Under the pieces are notes generated by a model. The model had not been told where the DNA came from, did not search any database, and saw only the letters and a program-made list of their open reading frames with translations. DNA of 35,112 nt from an uncultured bacterium (lineage in GTDB: Bacteria; Patescibacteriota; Minisyncoccia; Moranbacterales; GWC2-37-73): NCBI GenBank assembly GCA_903824515.1, contig CAIJXA010000119.1, positions 1-35,112 of the forward strand, given 5' to 3'. Position 1 is the stretch's first letter, and each line of letters opens with the position of its first letter. This document shows, piece by piece, positions 7,246 through 15,981 of the stretch. The position numbers were made by a program, and so were the translations under genes.

Positions 7246-8610
7246 ATGACTAAAAAAAGCCAAAAAATCGAACTTCTGGCGCCGGCGGGCAGCTTGGAAA
7301 AACTCAAATACGCCATTGAATATGGAGCGGATGCGGTTTATTGCGGTCTGCCAAGTGTTTCCATGCGGGCTCGCATCAATGCTTTCTCGGAAGCTGATTT
7401 GAGTCAGGCTGCCGATTTTGTGCACGCTCATGGAAAAAAGATTTATGTGACGCTCAACATCTATGCGCACAACTATCATCTGCCAATCATTGAAAAACAT
7501 TTGAAATTTTTGAAAACTATTTCCATTGACGCACTGATTGTTTCTGATCCTGGCATTATTATGTTGGTGCGCAAACATCTGCCGAAGATGCCGATTCATC
7601 TCAGCACCCAAGCTAACACAACCAATTGGCTGGCTGCCAAATTCTGGTTTGAGCAAGGGGTTGAGAGGGTTGTGCTTGCTCGCGAAACAACCTTGGAAGA
7701 TATTATTGAAATCAAGAAAAGAGTTCCAAAATTGGAATTGGAATATTTTGTGCATGGCGCGATGTGTATGAGTTATTCCGGACGCTGCATTTTGAGCAAG
7801 TGGATGAGTGGCAAGAGCGCCAACTTGGGCGATTGCACACAACCATGCCGCTGGCAATACCAGCGCAAATCCCAAATCTCAAATTGCAAATCCCAAACAA
7901 ATTTCAATGATTCAATTTCCAAAAAAAATCTAAAATCCTTGTCTGCCGAAGAGGCAGGAAAAATCGAGAATCTAGAATCTGCTCAATATAAAACAATGGA
8001 AATTACAGAAGTGCAAAGTGGGCAGCCAATGATTTTGGAAGAGGATTCTCATGGGACTTATTTTTTCAATAGCCGGGATTTAAACTTACTTTCACATCTG
8101 CAGGAGCTCAAAAATGCAGGCGTAAGCTCATTTAAAATCGAGGGTCGCAACAAGAGCGTGTTTTATGTCTCTAGTGTGGTGCGGGTCTATCGAATGGTTG
8201 TAGATGCAATTGAGAGTGAAAAAACAGCTCCAGAGTTGAGAAAAATTCAAAAATGGGCCAGCGGAGAAATTGACAAAACTGTCAATCGTGGCTACACCAA
8301 AGGTTTTCTGCTTGGAAACGAGCCCGAGCATAATTTTGAGGGCAAAATGGTTGGCAACAATTCCCAATCGGTTGGGGAAATTCTTGAAGTGAATGGAAAA
8401 ATTTTGAAAGTGAAAGTGCACAATGCGCTTTATCCTACTGATTTGGTAGAGATTATGGCTAAAGATAAAAATATTCCCGTAAAGATTTTAAATATTAAAG
8501 ATGAGGAAGGTAATGAAGTTTCTTCTGCGCATGGCGGACACGGGAACCTTTATTTTATTACAATAAACAAGAAAGATATCAAGGAGTATTCGTTGATAAG
8601 AAAAAAATAG
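7246..8610 (+). CDS. U32 family peptidase, probable tRNA uridine hydroxylation protein
   Basis: The N-terminal barrel begins IELLAPAGSLEKLKYAIEYG and YCGLP, the hallmark of the U32 (collagenase-like) family. A cysteine cluster, CMSYSGRC...GDCTQPCRW (about residues 177-204), matches the Fe-S/Cys motif of the TrhP/YegQ and RlhA branches, which hydroxylate RNA uridine using prephenate. The C-terminal domain (about 250-454) includes SFKIEGRNKS and the YTKGF...N motif. The length, 454 residues, fits TrhP rather than the larger RlhA. Residues 207-247 are a low-complexity insertion from repetitive DNA just after CRWQY. TrhP-like tRNA modification is the likeliest role; a true peptidase activity is less likely. 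Family A repeat follows. Confidence 0.87.
   Translation: MTKKSQKIELLAPAGSLEKLKYAIEYGADAVYCGLPSVSMRARINAFSEADLSQAADFVHAHGKKIYVTLNIYAHNYHLPIIEKHLKFLKTISIDALIVSDPGIIMLVRKHLPKMPIHLSTQANTTNWLAAKFWFEQGVERVVLARETTLEDIIEIKKRVPKLELEYFVHGAMCMSYSGRCILSKWMSGKSANLGDCTQPCRWQYQRKSQISNCKSQTNFNDSISKKNLKSLSAEEAGKIENLESAQYKTMEITEVQSGQPMILEEDSHGTYFFNSRDLNLLSHLQELKNAGVSSFKIEGRNKSVFYVSSVVRVYRMVVDAIESEKTAPELRKIQKWASGEIDKTVNRGYTKGFLLGNEPEHNFEGKMVGNNSQSVGEILEVNGKILKVKVHNALYPTDLVEIMAKDKNIPVKILNIKDEEGNEVSSAHGGHGNLYFITINKKDIKEYSLIRKK
7864..7985 (+). repeat. Family D type repeat inserted in frame in the U32 gene
   Basis: Tandem-like units (caaatcccaaatctcaaatt, then caaatcccaaacaaatttc) are followed by a hairpin ctgcc-gaaga-ggcag and ctagaatct units. 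The frame stays open. The same unit types occur in rnhB (576-690) and in the nusB-rnc spacer, and tagattctag/tagattttag units lie just after the U32 stop codon. Confidence 0.65.
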
Positions 8611-8662
8611 ATTCTAGTTTGCCAGCTGGTAAATAGATTTTAGATAATTTTAAATCCAAGGG

Positions 8663-8839
8663 TTAACTTTTCTTTTAATAGAAAAGTTACAAAAGAAATC
8701 CCGCACGTGCTTGTTGCTGGGGCAAAGACTTTACTCTTCGCTAAAAATTCCCGCTGCGCTTTGTCTGCTGACAAAGCTCGCTGAAAATTTCTTAACGCTC
8801 AACACTCGTCTTTTGCCTACGCACTGCGCAATGTGCGGA
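8663..8839 (+). repeat. Family A dispersed repeat, copy 2
   Basis: Nearly identical to 3150-3328 and likewise directly downstream of a gene in the same orientation. The internal hairpin reads CTTTGTC-tgct-GACAAAG here versus CTTTTTC-cgct-GAAAAAG in copy 1, a paired T-A to G-C change. The rest of the 288-nt gap before the next start holds only AT-rich sequence. Confidence 0.88.
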
Positions 8840-8898
8840 CGAAAAATGCAAAATATGGAATTAAATTTATTATTAATAATTATTTTTTAAAAAACATT

Positions 8899-9885
8899 AT
8901 GAATATTCAAGAAATCTATAAGTTAGCTATTGAAATTGGAATCAAAAATGATTTTCGTTCTAAAGATCAGATTGAAAAAATGCTAAAAAGGCAAAAAGAA
9001 AAATATGCTAAACTTTCCAAGGATGAGAAGGAACTTTTTGACGCAGAAAAAATGACAAATCCATATTTGGATAGTCGGATTCATTTTGCTGGAGGTACTA
9101 AAGTTGTCAAACGAGTGATGGCAGGCATTGATATTAATACTTCAGAATTGATGATGGCTAGATATCTTTCCAATCATAATCCGAAAACTCCAATCGATTT
9201 GGTTATTGGGCATCATCCAGAAGGTAAAGCCTTGGCAGATCTTTCAGATGTGATGCATTTGCAAGCCGACATATATTCTCAGTATGGCGTGCCAATCAAT
9301 GTTGCAGAAAGTTTAATGAAAATAAGAATCGGGGAGGTTAGTCGAGGGGTGAGCGCTTCGAATCACTTTAAGGAGGTTGATGCGGCTAGACTTTTGAATT
9401 TGAACTTCATGAATGTTCACACGCCTGCGGATAATCTGGTAGCAAAATTTATTGAAAAGAAAATCATGGATGATAAGCCTGAATATGTTGGGGATATCCT
9501 TAAAACCTTATTGAAAATTCCTGAATATCGAGAAGGTGAACTTCGTGGTGCGGGACCAAGACTTTTTACTGGAAGCCCAGAAAATCGTTGCGGAAAAATA
9601 GCTATCGTTGAAATTACCGGCGGAACTTCCGGCAGTCCTAAGATGTATGAAAAACTTTCGCAGGCCGGTGTGGGAACAATTCTTTCCATGCATCAGAGTG
9701 AAGAATTTCGCAAGCAAGCTGAAGAAGCTCATATTAATGTGATTATTGCTGGGCATATTTCTTCTGATTCAATCGGCATGAATATTTTCTTGGACGAGCT
9801 GGAAAAGAAGGGAATTGAAATCGTGCCATGTTCAGGTTTGATTAGAATTAGTCGTGTTAAAAAAGAAAAAAGCGTGAAGAAATAA
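8899..9885 (+). CDS. NIF3-like (NGG1p-interacting factor 3) family protein
   Basis: This 328-residue protein has MAGIDINTSE, a DLVIGHHPEG motif (about residue 105) and a later GHISSDSIGMN. These resemble the metal-binding N- and C-terminal halves of NIF3/DUF34 proteins, which form di-metal toroidal assemblies and are implicated in folate- or metal-related housekeeping, though the exact reaction is unknown. VEITGGTSGSPKMYEKLSQA and GTILSMHQSEE fit the second half of the fold. The N-terminal 50 residues (a charged, KQKEKYAKLSKDEKE-type helix) are extra. The ATG at 8899 is preferred over upstream ATGs because the latter lie in the end of the family A repeat. The gene stands alone, with repeats on both sides. 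Confidence 0.75.
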   Translation: MNIQEIYKLAIEIGIKNDFRSKDQIEKMLKRQKEKYAKLSKDEKELFDAEKMTNPYLDSRIHFAGGTKVVKRVMAGIDINTSELMMARYLSNHNPKTPIDLVIGHHPEGKALADLSDVMHLQADIYSQYGVPINVAESLMKIRIGEVSRGVSASNHFKEVDAARLLNLNFMNVHTPADNLVAKFIEKKIMDDKPEYVGDILKTLLKIPEYREGELRGAGPRLFTGSPENRCGKIAIVEITGGTSGSPKMYEKLSQAGVGTILSMHQSEEFRKQAEEAHINVIIAGHISSDSIGMNIFLDELEKKGIEIVPCSGLIRISRVKKEKSVKK

Positions 9886-9892
9886 TTTCTGC

Positions 9893-10030
9893 TTGATGGA
9901 TAGTTTTCAAATTTGAAATTTATAATTTGAAATTTGAAATCAAATCTTAATGAAAAAATGTTTAAAAATTTATCATTGAAAATTTAAAATTGATTAAAAA
10001 TTAAAAATTTCAAATTAAGGCTTAATTAAA
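9893..10030 (+). repeat. AT-rich family D type spacer
   Basis: caaatttgaaattt units and their inverses (aaatttcaaatt near 10005) make an imperfect inverted repeat between the NIF3-like and M16 genes. I see no gene and no good promoter boxes. Confidence 0.55.
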
Positions 10031-10041
10031 TATTTATATCT

Positions 10042-11310
10042 ATGAAATATCGAAAAACAACTCTCAAAAATGGCTTACGAATTTTGACAGTGCCGATGGA
10101 AGGCACGCAGACTGCTACGGTGATGGTGATGGTGGGCGTGGGCTCGCGCTATGAAAGCGAAAAACAAGCCGGACTTTCTCATTTCATTGAACATATGTTT
10201 TTCAAGGGCACCCAAAAGCGTCCAACGGCTCAATCCATTTCAGAGGAACTTGATGGTATCGGCGGAGAGTTTAATGCTTTTACTTCGAAAGACAAGACGG
10301 CGTATTATGCTAAAGTTGATGGACGACATGTCGACAAAGCTTTGGAAGTGATTGCTGACATTTTTTTGAATTCAAAATTGGAGCAAGTTGAAATTGATCG
10401 TGAGCGAGGCCCAATCCTGCAAGAACTTAGTATGTATGAAGATGATCCAAGGCGCAGTGTAGGCGAAGAATTTGAAAAGCTTTTGTATGGCGAGCATCAG
10501 ATGGGACGCAATATCGTTGGCTATAAAGAGACGATCAAAAATTTTGCTCGTAAGGATTTTGTGGCGTATTTGAAAAAATATTACGTGGCTAATGAAACTG
10601 TTGTTTGCATTTCTGGAAAGTTTGACGAAAAGGCAGTAATTAAGCAGTTGCAAACATGCTTTGGCGGATTTGAAAAAGGCGCTGAGGCGAAATTCAAAAA
10701 AGTTTCTGACAAACAAACTGCTGCTAGCGTGCATCTTAAATTCAAAAAAACTGATCAAACCCATTTCATTTTGGGCGCTCGGGCTTATCCTCAAAATCAC
10801 AAAGACCGTTGGGCACTTTCCTTGCTGTCGGTGATTTTGGGTGGCAATATGAGCAGTCGACTTTTCATTGAAGTTCGCGAACGCAGAGGTTTAGCCTATT
10901 TTGTGCATACCAGCGTGGATACTTATCAGGATTGCGGTTACATTGGAACGCAGGCCGGCATTGAGCACAAGAATCTCGGACAAGCCATTGAAGTTATTTT
11001 GAATGAATACGGAAAAATTGCCACCCAAAAAGTTTCTGAAAAGGAACTGCAAAAAGCTAAGGATTATATTCGCGGACGCTCTGTGATGGGTTTTGAAGCT
11101 TCGGATGATGTGGCAATGTTCTTCATCGATCAAGAAATGCACAAAGAAAAAATCCTTTTGCCAAAAGAAGTTTTTGCCAAACTTGATGCAGTGACAAGCG
11201 GCGATGTTTTGCGAGTAGCCAAAGACATTTTCCGCAAAGAAAAACTCAATTTGGCAATTGTTGGGCCGCACAAAAATGACCAGAAAATTGCCCAGTTGAT
11301 GAAATTTTAA
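10042..11310 (+). CDS. M16 family zinc metallopeptidase
   Basis: This processing-peptidase/pitrilysin-type enzyme has the inverted zinc motif HFIEH (His47, Glu50, His51) and the third ligand in the downstream ILQELSMYEDDP segment (about Glu128). The second half, with GGNMSSRLFIEVRERRGLAY (about 272-291), is the conserved R/Y motif of the inactive partner domain. At 422 residues it is one complete two-domain subunit, like PqqL/YmxG/mitochondrial processing peptidase relatives that work as dimers. There is no signal peptide, so it probably acts in the cytoplasm on small or unfolded peptides. The ATG at 10042 gives the usual KTTLKNGLRILTVPM start. Family B repeat with a terminator follows 36 nt after the stop. 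Confidence 0.95.
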   Translation: MKYRKTTLKNGLRILTVPMEGTQTATVMVMVGVGSRYESEKQAGLSHFIEHMFFKGTQKRPTAQSISEELDGIGGEFNAFTSKDKTAYYAKVDGRHVDKALEVIADIFLNSKLEQVEIDRERGPILQELSMYEDDPRRSVGEEFEKLLYGEHQMGRNIVGYKETIKNFARKDFVAYLKKYYVANETVVCISGKFDEKAVIKQLQTCFGGFEKGAEAKFKKVSDKQTAASVHLKFKKTDQTHFILGARAYPQNHKDRWALSLLSVILGGNMSSRLFIEVRERRGLAYFVHTSVDTYQDCGYIGTQAGIEHKNLGQAIEVILNEYGKIATQKVSEKELQKAKDYIRGRSVMGFEASDDVAMFFIDQEMHKEKILLPKEVFAKLDAVTSGDVLRVAKDIFRKEKLNLAIVGPHKNDQKIAQLMKF

Positions 11311-11345
11311 TCTTTCTCGTCTACTACTAAATCGCTTGTATACCT

Positions 11346-11494
11346 TTTTATTATCTAGCAAAGTGAGCGAAATGAAAGTAATCTTTCATTTCGCAGCGAG
11401 CGACGCAGCAAAAGGTGATTTGCCTACGAGGCTTGCCTCGTGAGCCTGAAGGGTCCAGGTCTTGCCCTGGGGTATTAATACCCTTTTATTTTTA
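11346..11494 (+). repeat. Family B repeat, copy 1
   Basis: The layout is ttattatctagcaaagtgag; a 33-nt hairpin insert (gcgaaatgaaag-taat-ctttcatttcgc); cagcaaaaggtgatttgcct; hairpin acgagg-cttg-cctcgt; an imperfect ccagg/cctgg hairpin; and the palindrome gggtattaataccc with a T-rich tail. It lies in sense orientation after the M16 gene. Confidence 0.9.
11470..11490 (+). terminator. Terminator at the end of family B repeat copy 1
   Basis: The perfect 14-nt palindrome gggtattaataccc is followed at once by TTTTATTTTTAT. The same end occurs in copy 2 (16722-16740) and copy 3 (28520-28545). The self-complementary stem needs a small loop at its AT centre, so it is weaker than a standard stem. Confidence 0.55.
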
Positions 11495-11604
11495 TCCCAG
11501 TAAAATCTACTAATTTTAAGTGAAAAAATTAAAAATATACTCGCTCAATTTTGGTAAATCCATATACTTATGGAAAATTGATTATTGAAAACTATTTGAT
11601 TTAT

Positions 11605-12651
11605 ATGAACAAAAGACAAATCGACATTTCAACTGGCGTCATTATCCGCACCATCGCAATTTTGCTGGGACTTTGGTTTTTGTATTTAGTTAGAGATGTG
11701 ATGGCCCTTTTCTTTTTGTCTATCATTCTTGCCGCTACTTTTGATTCAGCCATTGACTGGATGGGAAGAAAAAAAGTTCCAAGGTCATTTGCCATAACTA
11801 TTATCTATGTGTTGCTTTTCTCTTCGATTGGGATTCTGGGCACAATTATTGTTCCACCATTAGTGGGTCAATTTAAGGAATTTACGGCCAATATCCCTGT
11901 TTATGCTGAAAGACTTACAGCAACTTTTAGTGGACTTGAGCAGTATGCGCAGCTGTATGGTTTTTCTTTTAATAGCCATGAATTTTTGCAAAACACAATT
12001 GGTAGTTTTTCTCAATCTTCTGGGAAAATCTTTTCAACAACTGTCAGTGTGATGACTTTCTTTATTTCAGTTTTGGTTGTGTTGGCGCTTACATTTTATA
12101 TGTCAGTAAAAGAAGATGTGATGAATACGTTTTTAGTTTCAATAACTCCCAAGGCGCATCATGATTATATTGTTTCACTGGCGAATCGTATCAAAAGCAA
12201 AATAGGGAAATGGTTGGGCGGACAATTGCTTTTGATGTTGATTATTTTTTTGCTAGATTTGACTGTGCTTTCCATTTTTAATGTTCCATATGCGCTGGTG
12301 CTAGCTTTGCTGGCTGGAATTTTGGAAATAGTGCCCTATCTCGGACCAATTGTTTCAACTGCCCTGGCTTCAGCGATTGGTTTTCTGATATCGCCAATGA
12401 CAGGCATTGTTGTCCTATGCTTGCTCACGGTCATTCAGCAAATTGAAAGTCATATCATAGTTCCGCAAGTTATGAAAAAAGTTGTCGGGCTTAATCCAAT
12501 TGTTGTTATTTTGTCGTTGCTCATTGGCGCCAAGCTCGGCGGCTCCTTTGGGGCAATTCTTTCCATCCCAATTGCAACTTCACTGAGTGTTTTTGTGGGC
12601 GATTTGATTGAAAATAAAAACAAAAATGAGGAGGAAATAGACAGTATTTAA
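11605..12651 (+). CDS. AI-2E family transporter-like membrane protein
   Basis: This 348-residue protein has several hydrophobic helices: paired N-terminal segments (IRTIAILLGLWFLYLV and ALFFLSIILAATF), a helix at about residues 62-85, another near 150-175, and a C-terminal cluster from about 210 with the family-typical GILEIVPYLGPIVS and IQQIESHIIVPQVMKK motifs. AI-2E/PerM family members have been linked to autoinducer-2 export (TqsA) and Na+/H+ antiport, but in such genomes the substrate is unknown. The ATG at 11605 begins MNKRQIDIS just before the first helix. In-frame starts further upstream (from 11551) would add a poorly conserved leader. The gene stands alone. Confidence 0.88.
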   Translation: MNKRQIDISTGVIIRTIAILLGLWFLYLVRDVMALFFLSIILAATFDSAIDWMGRKKVPRSFAITIIYVLLFSSIGILGTIIVPPLVGQFKEFTANIPVYAERLTATFSGLEQYAQLYGFSFNSHEFLQNTIGSFSQSSGKIFSTTVSVMTFFISVLVVLALTFYMSVKEDVMNTFLVSITPKAHHDYIVSLANRIKSKIGKWLGGQLLLMLIIFLLDLTVLSIFNVPYALVLALLAGILEIVPYLGPIVSTALASAIGFLISPMTGIVVLCLLTVIQQIESHIIVPQVMKKVVGLNPIVVILSLLIGAKLGGSFGAILSIPIATSLSVFVGDLIENKNKNEEEIDSI

Positions 12652-12769
12652 GCTTTGGTAAACTGAATTTTCAAATTTAAAGGTCATCCTTATCACGCCA
12701 CAAAACAAGCTCTTACGGAAGATGACAATCTAGCAATGCATTGATACAATGGAGATACGCATCCGGTAG

Positions 12770-12886
12770 TGAGAATTTGAAATAGCAAGGTTGGTGTTTT
12801 TTAGTCGGATGGTTAAGTTTTTGTTTAAGGATTTAGATAACTGAGATTTTTCGGGCAAGGCCCATTTGAATTTCTACTACCGGATG
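12770..12886 (+). repeat. Inverted repeat overlapping the start codon at 12884
   Basis: catccggtagt (12770-12780) and actaccggatg (12876-12886) are exact inverse complements, 11 bp. The right arm contains the ATG of the next gene. A smaller hairpin, gggc-aag-gccc (12853-12863), lies between them. Pairing would hide the start codon in the mRNA. Confidence 0.6.
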
Positions 12887-13831
12887 ACAGAAAAACATTC
12901 AAAATTGCATAAATATATTTTGGCAACAGTTGCTTATTACGATGGTTTTTCATATCCATTGACAGCTTTTGAGGTGTGGAGGTATTTAATTAGAACAGAT
13001 TATTCTTCTGATTCTGAAAGAGTGGAGATTGAATTGGCCGACACTATCAGTGCGTTGCAAAGCGATGCGTTTTCGAAATTTTTGGAAAATTTCAGTGGCT
13101 TTTATTTTCTCAAGGGACGACGTGAGATTGTTGATTTCCGAATCAAAAATCAAAAAATTTCTGCTAGTAAGCTGAGACGCCTTAGGCGAGTTGTTTTTTG
13201 GCTCAGGTTTATTCCATTTGTTCGCATGGTTGGAGCCACTGGCGGACTAGCCATGAAAAATGCTCACTGGAAAAGTGATTGGGATTTGCTAATAGTCACC
13301 GCAGCTGGTCATATTTGGACAGGCAGAACCTTGGTAACTTTGTTTTCTCAAATAATTGGGAAAAGAAGATATGATCAAAAAATAGTCAACAGGCTTTGTC
13401 TTAATTATTTTTTGACTGAGCAGTCACTAGAGGTTATTACTAAAGATTTGTTTTCGGCGAATGAATATATGTTCATGATTCCATTGTTTGGGGGCGATGT
13501 TTATCATCGATTTCAAATTAAAAATCAATGGATTAAAAATATAAAACCAACCTATAATCTTCAAGAACTCCCTCATTTAAAAATAATTACAGATAATATT
13601 TTTTCGAAAACATTTCGAAATATTGGAGAGTTTGTGTTGGGTGGAGTTTGGCTGGAAAAAGGACTAAGGAATATAGAAAAAAGAAAAATCTTAGAAAATC
13701 CAAAAACCCATCAAGAGGGAAGTTTGGTTTATGCTGAAAATGATGCGTTGGTTTTTTTGCCAGTTCCTCATGGTCCTGTCATTTTTGAAAAGTTTAAGGA
13801 AAAAATCGAAGATTTTGGGCTTAGTAGTTGA
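12884..13831 (+). CDS. Winged-helix plus nucleotidyltransferase-fold protein, function unknown
   Basis: This 315-residue protein has a predicted winged-helix N-terminus (about residues 1-90, with AYYDGFSYPLTAFEVWRYL) and a central VGATGGLAMKNAHWKSDWD segment (about 118-136) followed by LLIVT. The G-G/small residue, then D-x-D-like spacing suggests a polymerase beta-type nucleotidyltransferase fold, here with S-D-W-D as the acidic pair. The C-terminal half is basic and unrecognised. I cannot assign a substrate. The ATG at 12884 was chosen over the TTG at 12866. No Shine-Dalgarno sequence is visible, and the start lies in an inverted repeat. secG follows 126 nt later. Confidence 0.6.
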   Translation: MTEKHSKLHKYILATVAYYDGFSYPLTAFEVWRYLIRTDYSSDSERVEIELADTISALQSDAFSKFLENFSGFYFLKGRREIVDFRIKNQKISASKLRRLRRVVFWLRFIPFVRMVGATGGLAMKNAHWKSDWDLLIVTAAGHIWTGRTLVTLFSQIIGKRRYDQKIVNRLCLNYFLTEQSLEVITKDLFSANEYMFMIPLFGGDVYHRFQIKNQWIKNIKPTYNLQELPHLKIITDNIFSKTFRNIGEFVLGGVWLEKGLRNIEKRKILENPKTHQEGSLVYAENDALVFLPVPHGPVIFEKFKEKIEDFGLSS

Positions 13832-13957
13832 CCATCTCCGCATTATTAGCCCTATTTTAAGCCATAAATGGTGATCATTCCTTGACTTTAGTGGTGATTT
13901 TTGATAAATTAAAGTCTGAATGGGGTTCAAGCTATAAATGCATTAAAATATATTATT

Positions 13958-14179
13958 ATGAAGTTTATTACTATCGCACAGGTCGTCGTTTCGGTTCTAT
14001 TGATGGTTTCTATTTTGCTTCAAAACAGAGGCAGTGGGCTTAGTGCAGCCTTTGGTGGAGATTTTGGTGGCTACTACACTAAGCGAGGAGTGGAAAAATT
14101 TTTATTCTTTTCCTCGGTATTTTTGGGTGCTTGCTTTATTGGACTTGCTATTGTCCTGGTAGTTTTACAGAATAAATAG
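13958..14179 (+). CDS. secG: Preprotein translocase subunit SecG
   Basis: This 73-residue protein has two hydrophobic helices: about residues 3-22 (TIAQVVVSVLLMVSILLQNR) and about 48-70 (FFSSVFLGACFIGLAIVLVV). Between them is the conserved loop GSGLSAAFGGDFGGYYTKRG, the SecG signature (LLQ..G.GL...FGG). SecG assists the SecYEG channel in the inner membrane. Length and topology are normal. A weak promoter, TTGACT (13882) with TAAATT (13905) at 17-nt spacing, lies upstream. The anchored binding protein follows after 63 nt and may be co-transcribed. Confidence 0.93.
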   Translation: MKFITIAQVVVSVLLMVSILLQNRGSGLSAAFGGDFGGYYTKRGVEKFLFFSSVFLGACFIGLAIVLVVLQNK

Positions 14180-14242
14180 CTCGGTAATCTTTTCACTACA
14201 ATCAATATTAGTATTAATAAAGAAAAGAAAATAAAATATCTT

Positions 14243-15919
14243 ATGCCAAGAAACTGGCGCAATATTGGGCGTCTGCTTTCTTTTAAGGATAAGTTGGTTG
14301 TGGCGTCACTGCTACTTATCAGTGGCCTTGCTTTGCTGATTTGGTTGGCAACTTTTTATCTGAATTTAACCAAGCCTGTTGCCAAGTTCGGAGGAGAATA
14401 TGTTGAAGGTGCGGTCGGGCAACCTTTTTATGTTAATCCTCTTTTGTCACAAACGAGTGAAGCTGACAGTGATTTAACTCAGCTAATTTATAGTGGCCTT
14501 TTCAAATATGACAATAGTGGTAGTGCTGTGGTTGATTTGGCTGAAAGTTATGCCGTTTCGCAAGATCAACGCGAATACACCGTAAATCTCAGAAAAAATG
14601 CTTTCTGGCAAGATGGAAAAGCAATCACCTCGGATGATATATTTTTTACGTTTAATATCTTGCAAGATCCTGCCTACAAAAGCCCACTCAGGCAAAGCTG
14701 GCAAGGTGTTGATGTGAAGGTTGTCGACAACTACACTGTTATCTTCATCCTGAAGAATCCATACGTTGGATTTCTGGAAAATCTTACTGTTGGAATCTTG
14801 CCAAAACATATTTGGGAAAATATTGCGCCTGAAAAGTTTGCCCTTGCAGATTATAATCTTCATCCAATTGGATCGGGACCATTTATGTTTGTTGATTTTC
14901 AAAAAGATTCTCAGGGTAGCATTTTGACCTACCACCTGAAGGCTTTTAAAGATTTTTATACAGGTAGTCCATATATTTCAAATTTTACTTTTAACTTTTA
15001 TCCCGATGATGATGCCCTTATTGCTGCCTATAATAAAAAAGAAGTGATGGGGATGAGTAGTATTGCTCCGGAGAAAGTCACTGCAATTAAGAATGTCAAA
15101 AGCACAGATATTCACGAGCTAATTATCCCGAGATATTTTTCAGTTTTTTTAAATCAAACTAAAAGCTTGGTGCTTGCAGATGACAACGTGAGAGCTGCCC
15201 TAAATTTAAGCGTTGATCGAAAAGAGATAATTGAAAAAGTTTTGCATGGCAAGGGTGATGCGCTTTCATCGCCGTTTTTTCCACAAATGAAGAGCTATGA
15301 TAGGCAGGCTCAAGTCAGCAAGGATCTCGATCGGGCAAACAAAATTCTTGAAGACAATGGCTGGAAAAAAGAAGCGGGCAGTGACATCAGAAAGAAAAAC
15401 GGCACCGCTCTTGAATTTGAACTAGTAACCACTGACTGGCCTGAACTTTCTCAAACAACTGATTTGCTTGCCAAACAGTGGCAGAAAATAGGAGTAAAAT
15501 TAAACGTAAAAATTTTGGCTATGTCTGATTTACAACAAAATTATATCAGAACTCGTGAATATGATAGTCTTCTTTTTGGCCAAGCAATTACCTTTAATCC
15601 TGATTTATATTCATTTTGGCACTCAAGTCAGAAAAGAGATCCCGGACTTAATCTTTCTTTGTTTGACAACAGTGATGCGGACAAGATTCTCGAGGGCGTT
15701 CGCCAACAGCCTGATGAAAGCAAGCGAATCGAAGCATTCAAGAGTTTTCAGGAAATCTTAGCAAAGGAAGCTCCAGCGATATTTTTGTATGGACCGTATT
15801 ATTTATATCCAACCAGCACCGCAGTGCATGGCATGACTATTCAAAATATCAATGCTCCAGCTAGTCGTTTTATTGATGTGAATAAATGGTATGTAAAAAC
15901 CAGGAGAGTCTTTAAATAG
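14243..15919 (+). CDS. Membrane-anchored ABC oligopeptide-binding protein (SBP_bac_5 family)
   Basis: This 558-residue protein has one N-terminal transmembrane helix (about residues 19-40, LVVASLLLISGLALLIWLAT) and then the full family 5 binding fold: FYVNPLLSQTSEADSDLTQL near the start, YTVNLRKNAFWQDGKAITSDD (about 110-130), the LPKHIWE and GSGPFMF segments (about 184-215), and a C-terminal lobe with RAALNLSVDRKEI. These proteins capture oligopeptides or nickel for Dpp/Opp-type ABC importers. There is no lipobox cysteine, so the helix itself is the anchor. No permease or ATPase of that import type is nearby. The MacB-like pair at 26284 is an export type. The partner must therefore be elsewhere, or the protein has another role. 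Confidence 0.92.
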   Translation: MPRNWRNIGRLLSFKDKLVVASLLLISGLALLIWLATFYLNLTKPVAKFGGEYVEGAVGQPFYVNPLLSQTSEADSDLTQLIYSGLFKYDNSGSAVVDLAESYAVSQDQREYTVNLRKNAFWQDGKAITSDDIFFTFNILQDPAYKSPLRQSWQGVDVKVVDNYTVIFILKNPYVGFLENLTVGILPKHIWENIAPEKFALADYNLHPIGSGPFMFVDFQKDSQGSILTYHLKAFKDFYTGSPYISNFTFNFYPDDDALIAAYNKKEVMGMSSIAPEKVTAIKNVKSTDIHELIIPRYFSVFLNQTKSLVLADDNVRAALNLSVDRKEIIEKVLHGKGDALSSPFFPQMKSYDRQAQVSKDLDRANKILEDNGWKKEAGSDIRKKNGTALEFELVTTDWPELSQTTDLLAKQWQKIGVKLNVKILAMSDLQQNYIRTREYDSLLFGQAITFNPDLYSFWHSSQKRDPGLNLSLFDNSDADKILEGVRQQPDESKRIEAFKSFQEILAKEAPAIFLYGPYYLYPTSTAVHGMTIQNINAPASRFIDVNKWYVKTRRVFK

Positions 15920-15981
15920 TTTCTTGGTTTTAGCTTTTTAGTAAAATATAAAATCATTATAATAAATAGTAATAAAAAGTT

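Noticed and set aside
12652..12883. Short gene in the spacer before 12884
   Set aside because: No frame of useful length with a plausible start was seen. Only the inverted repeat and small hairpins stand out.
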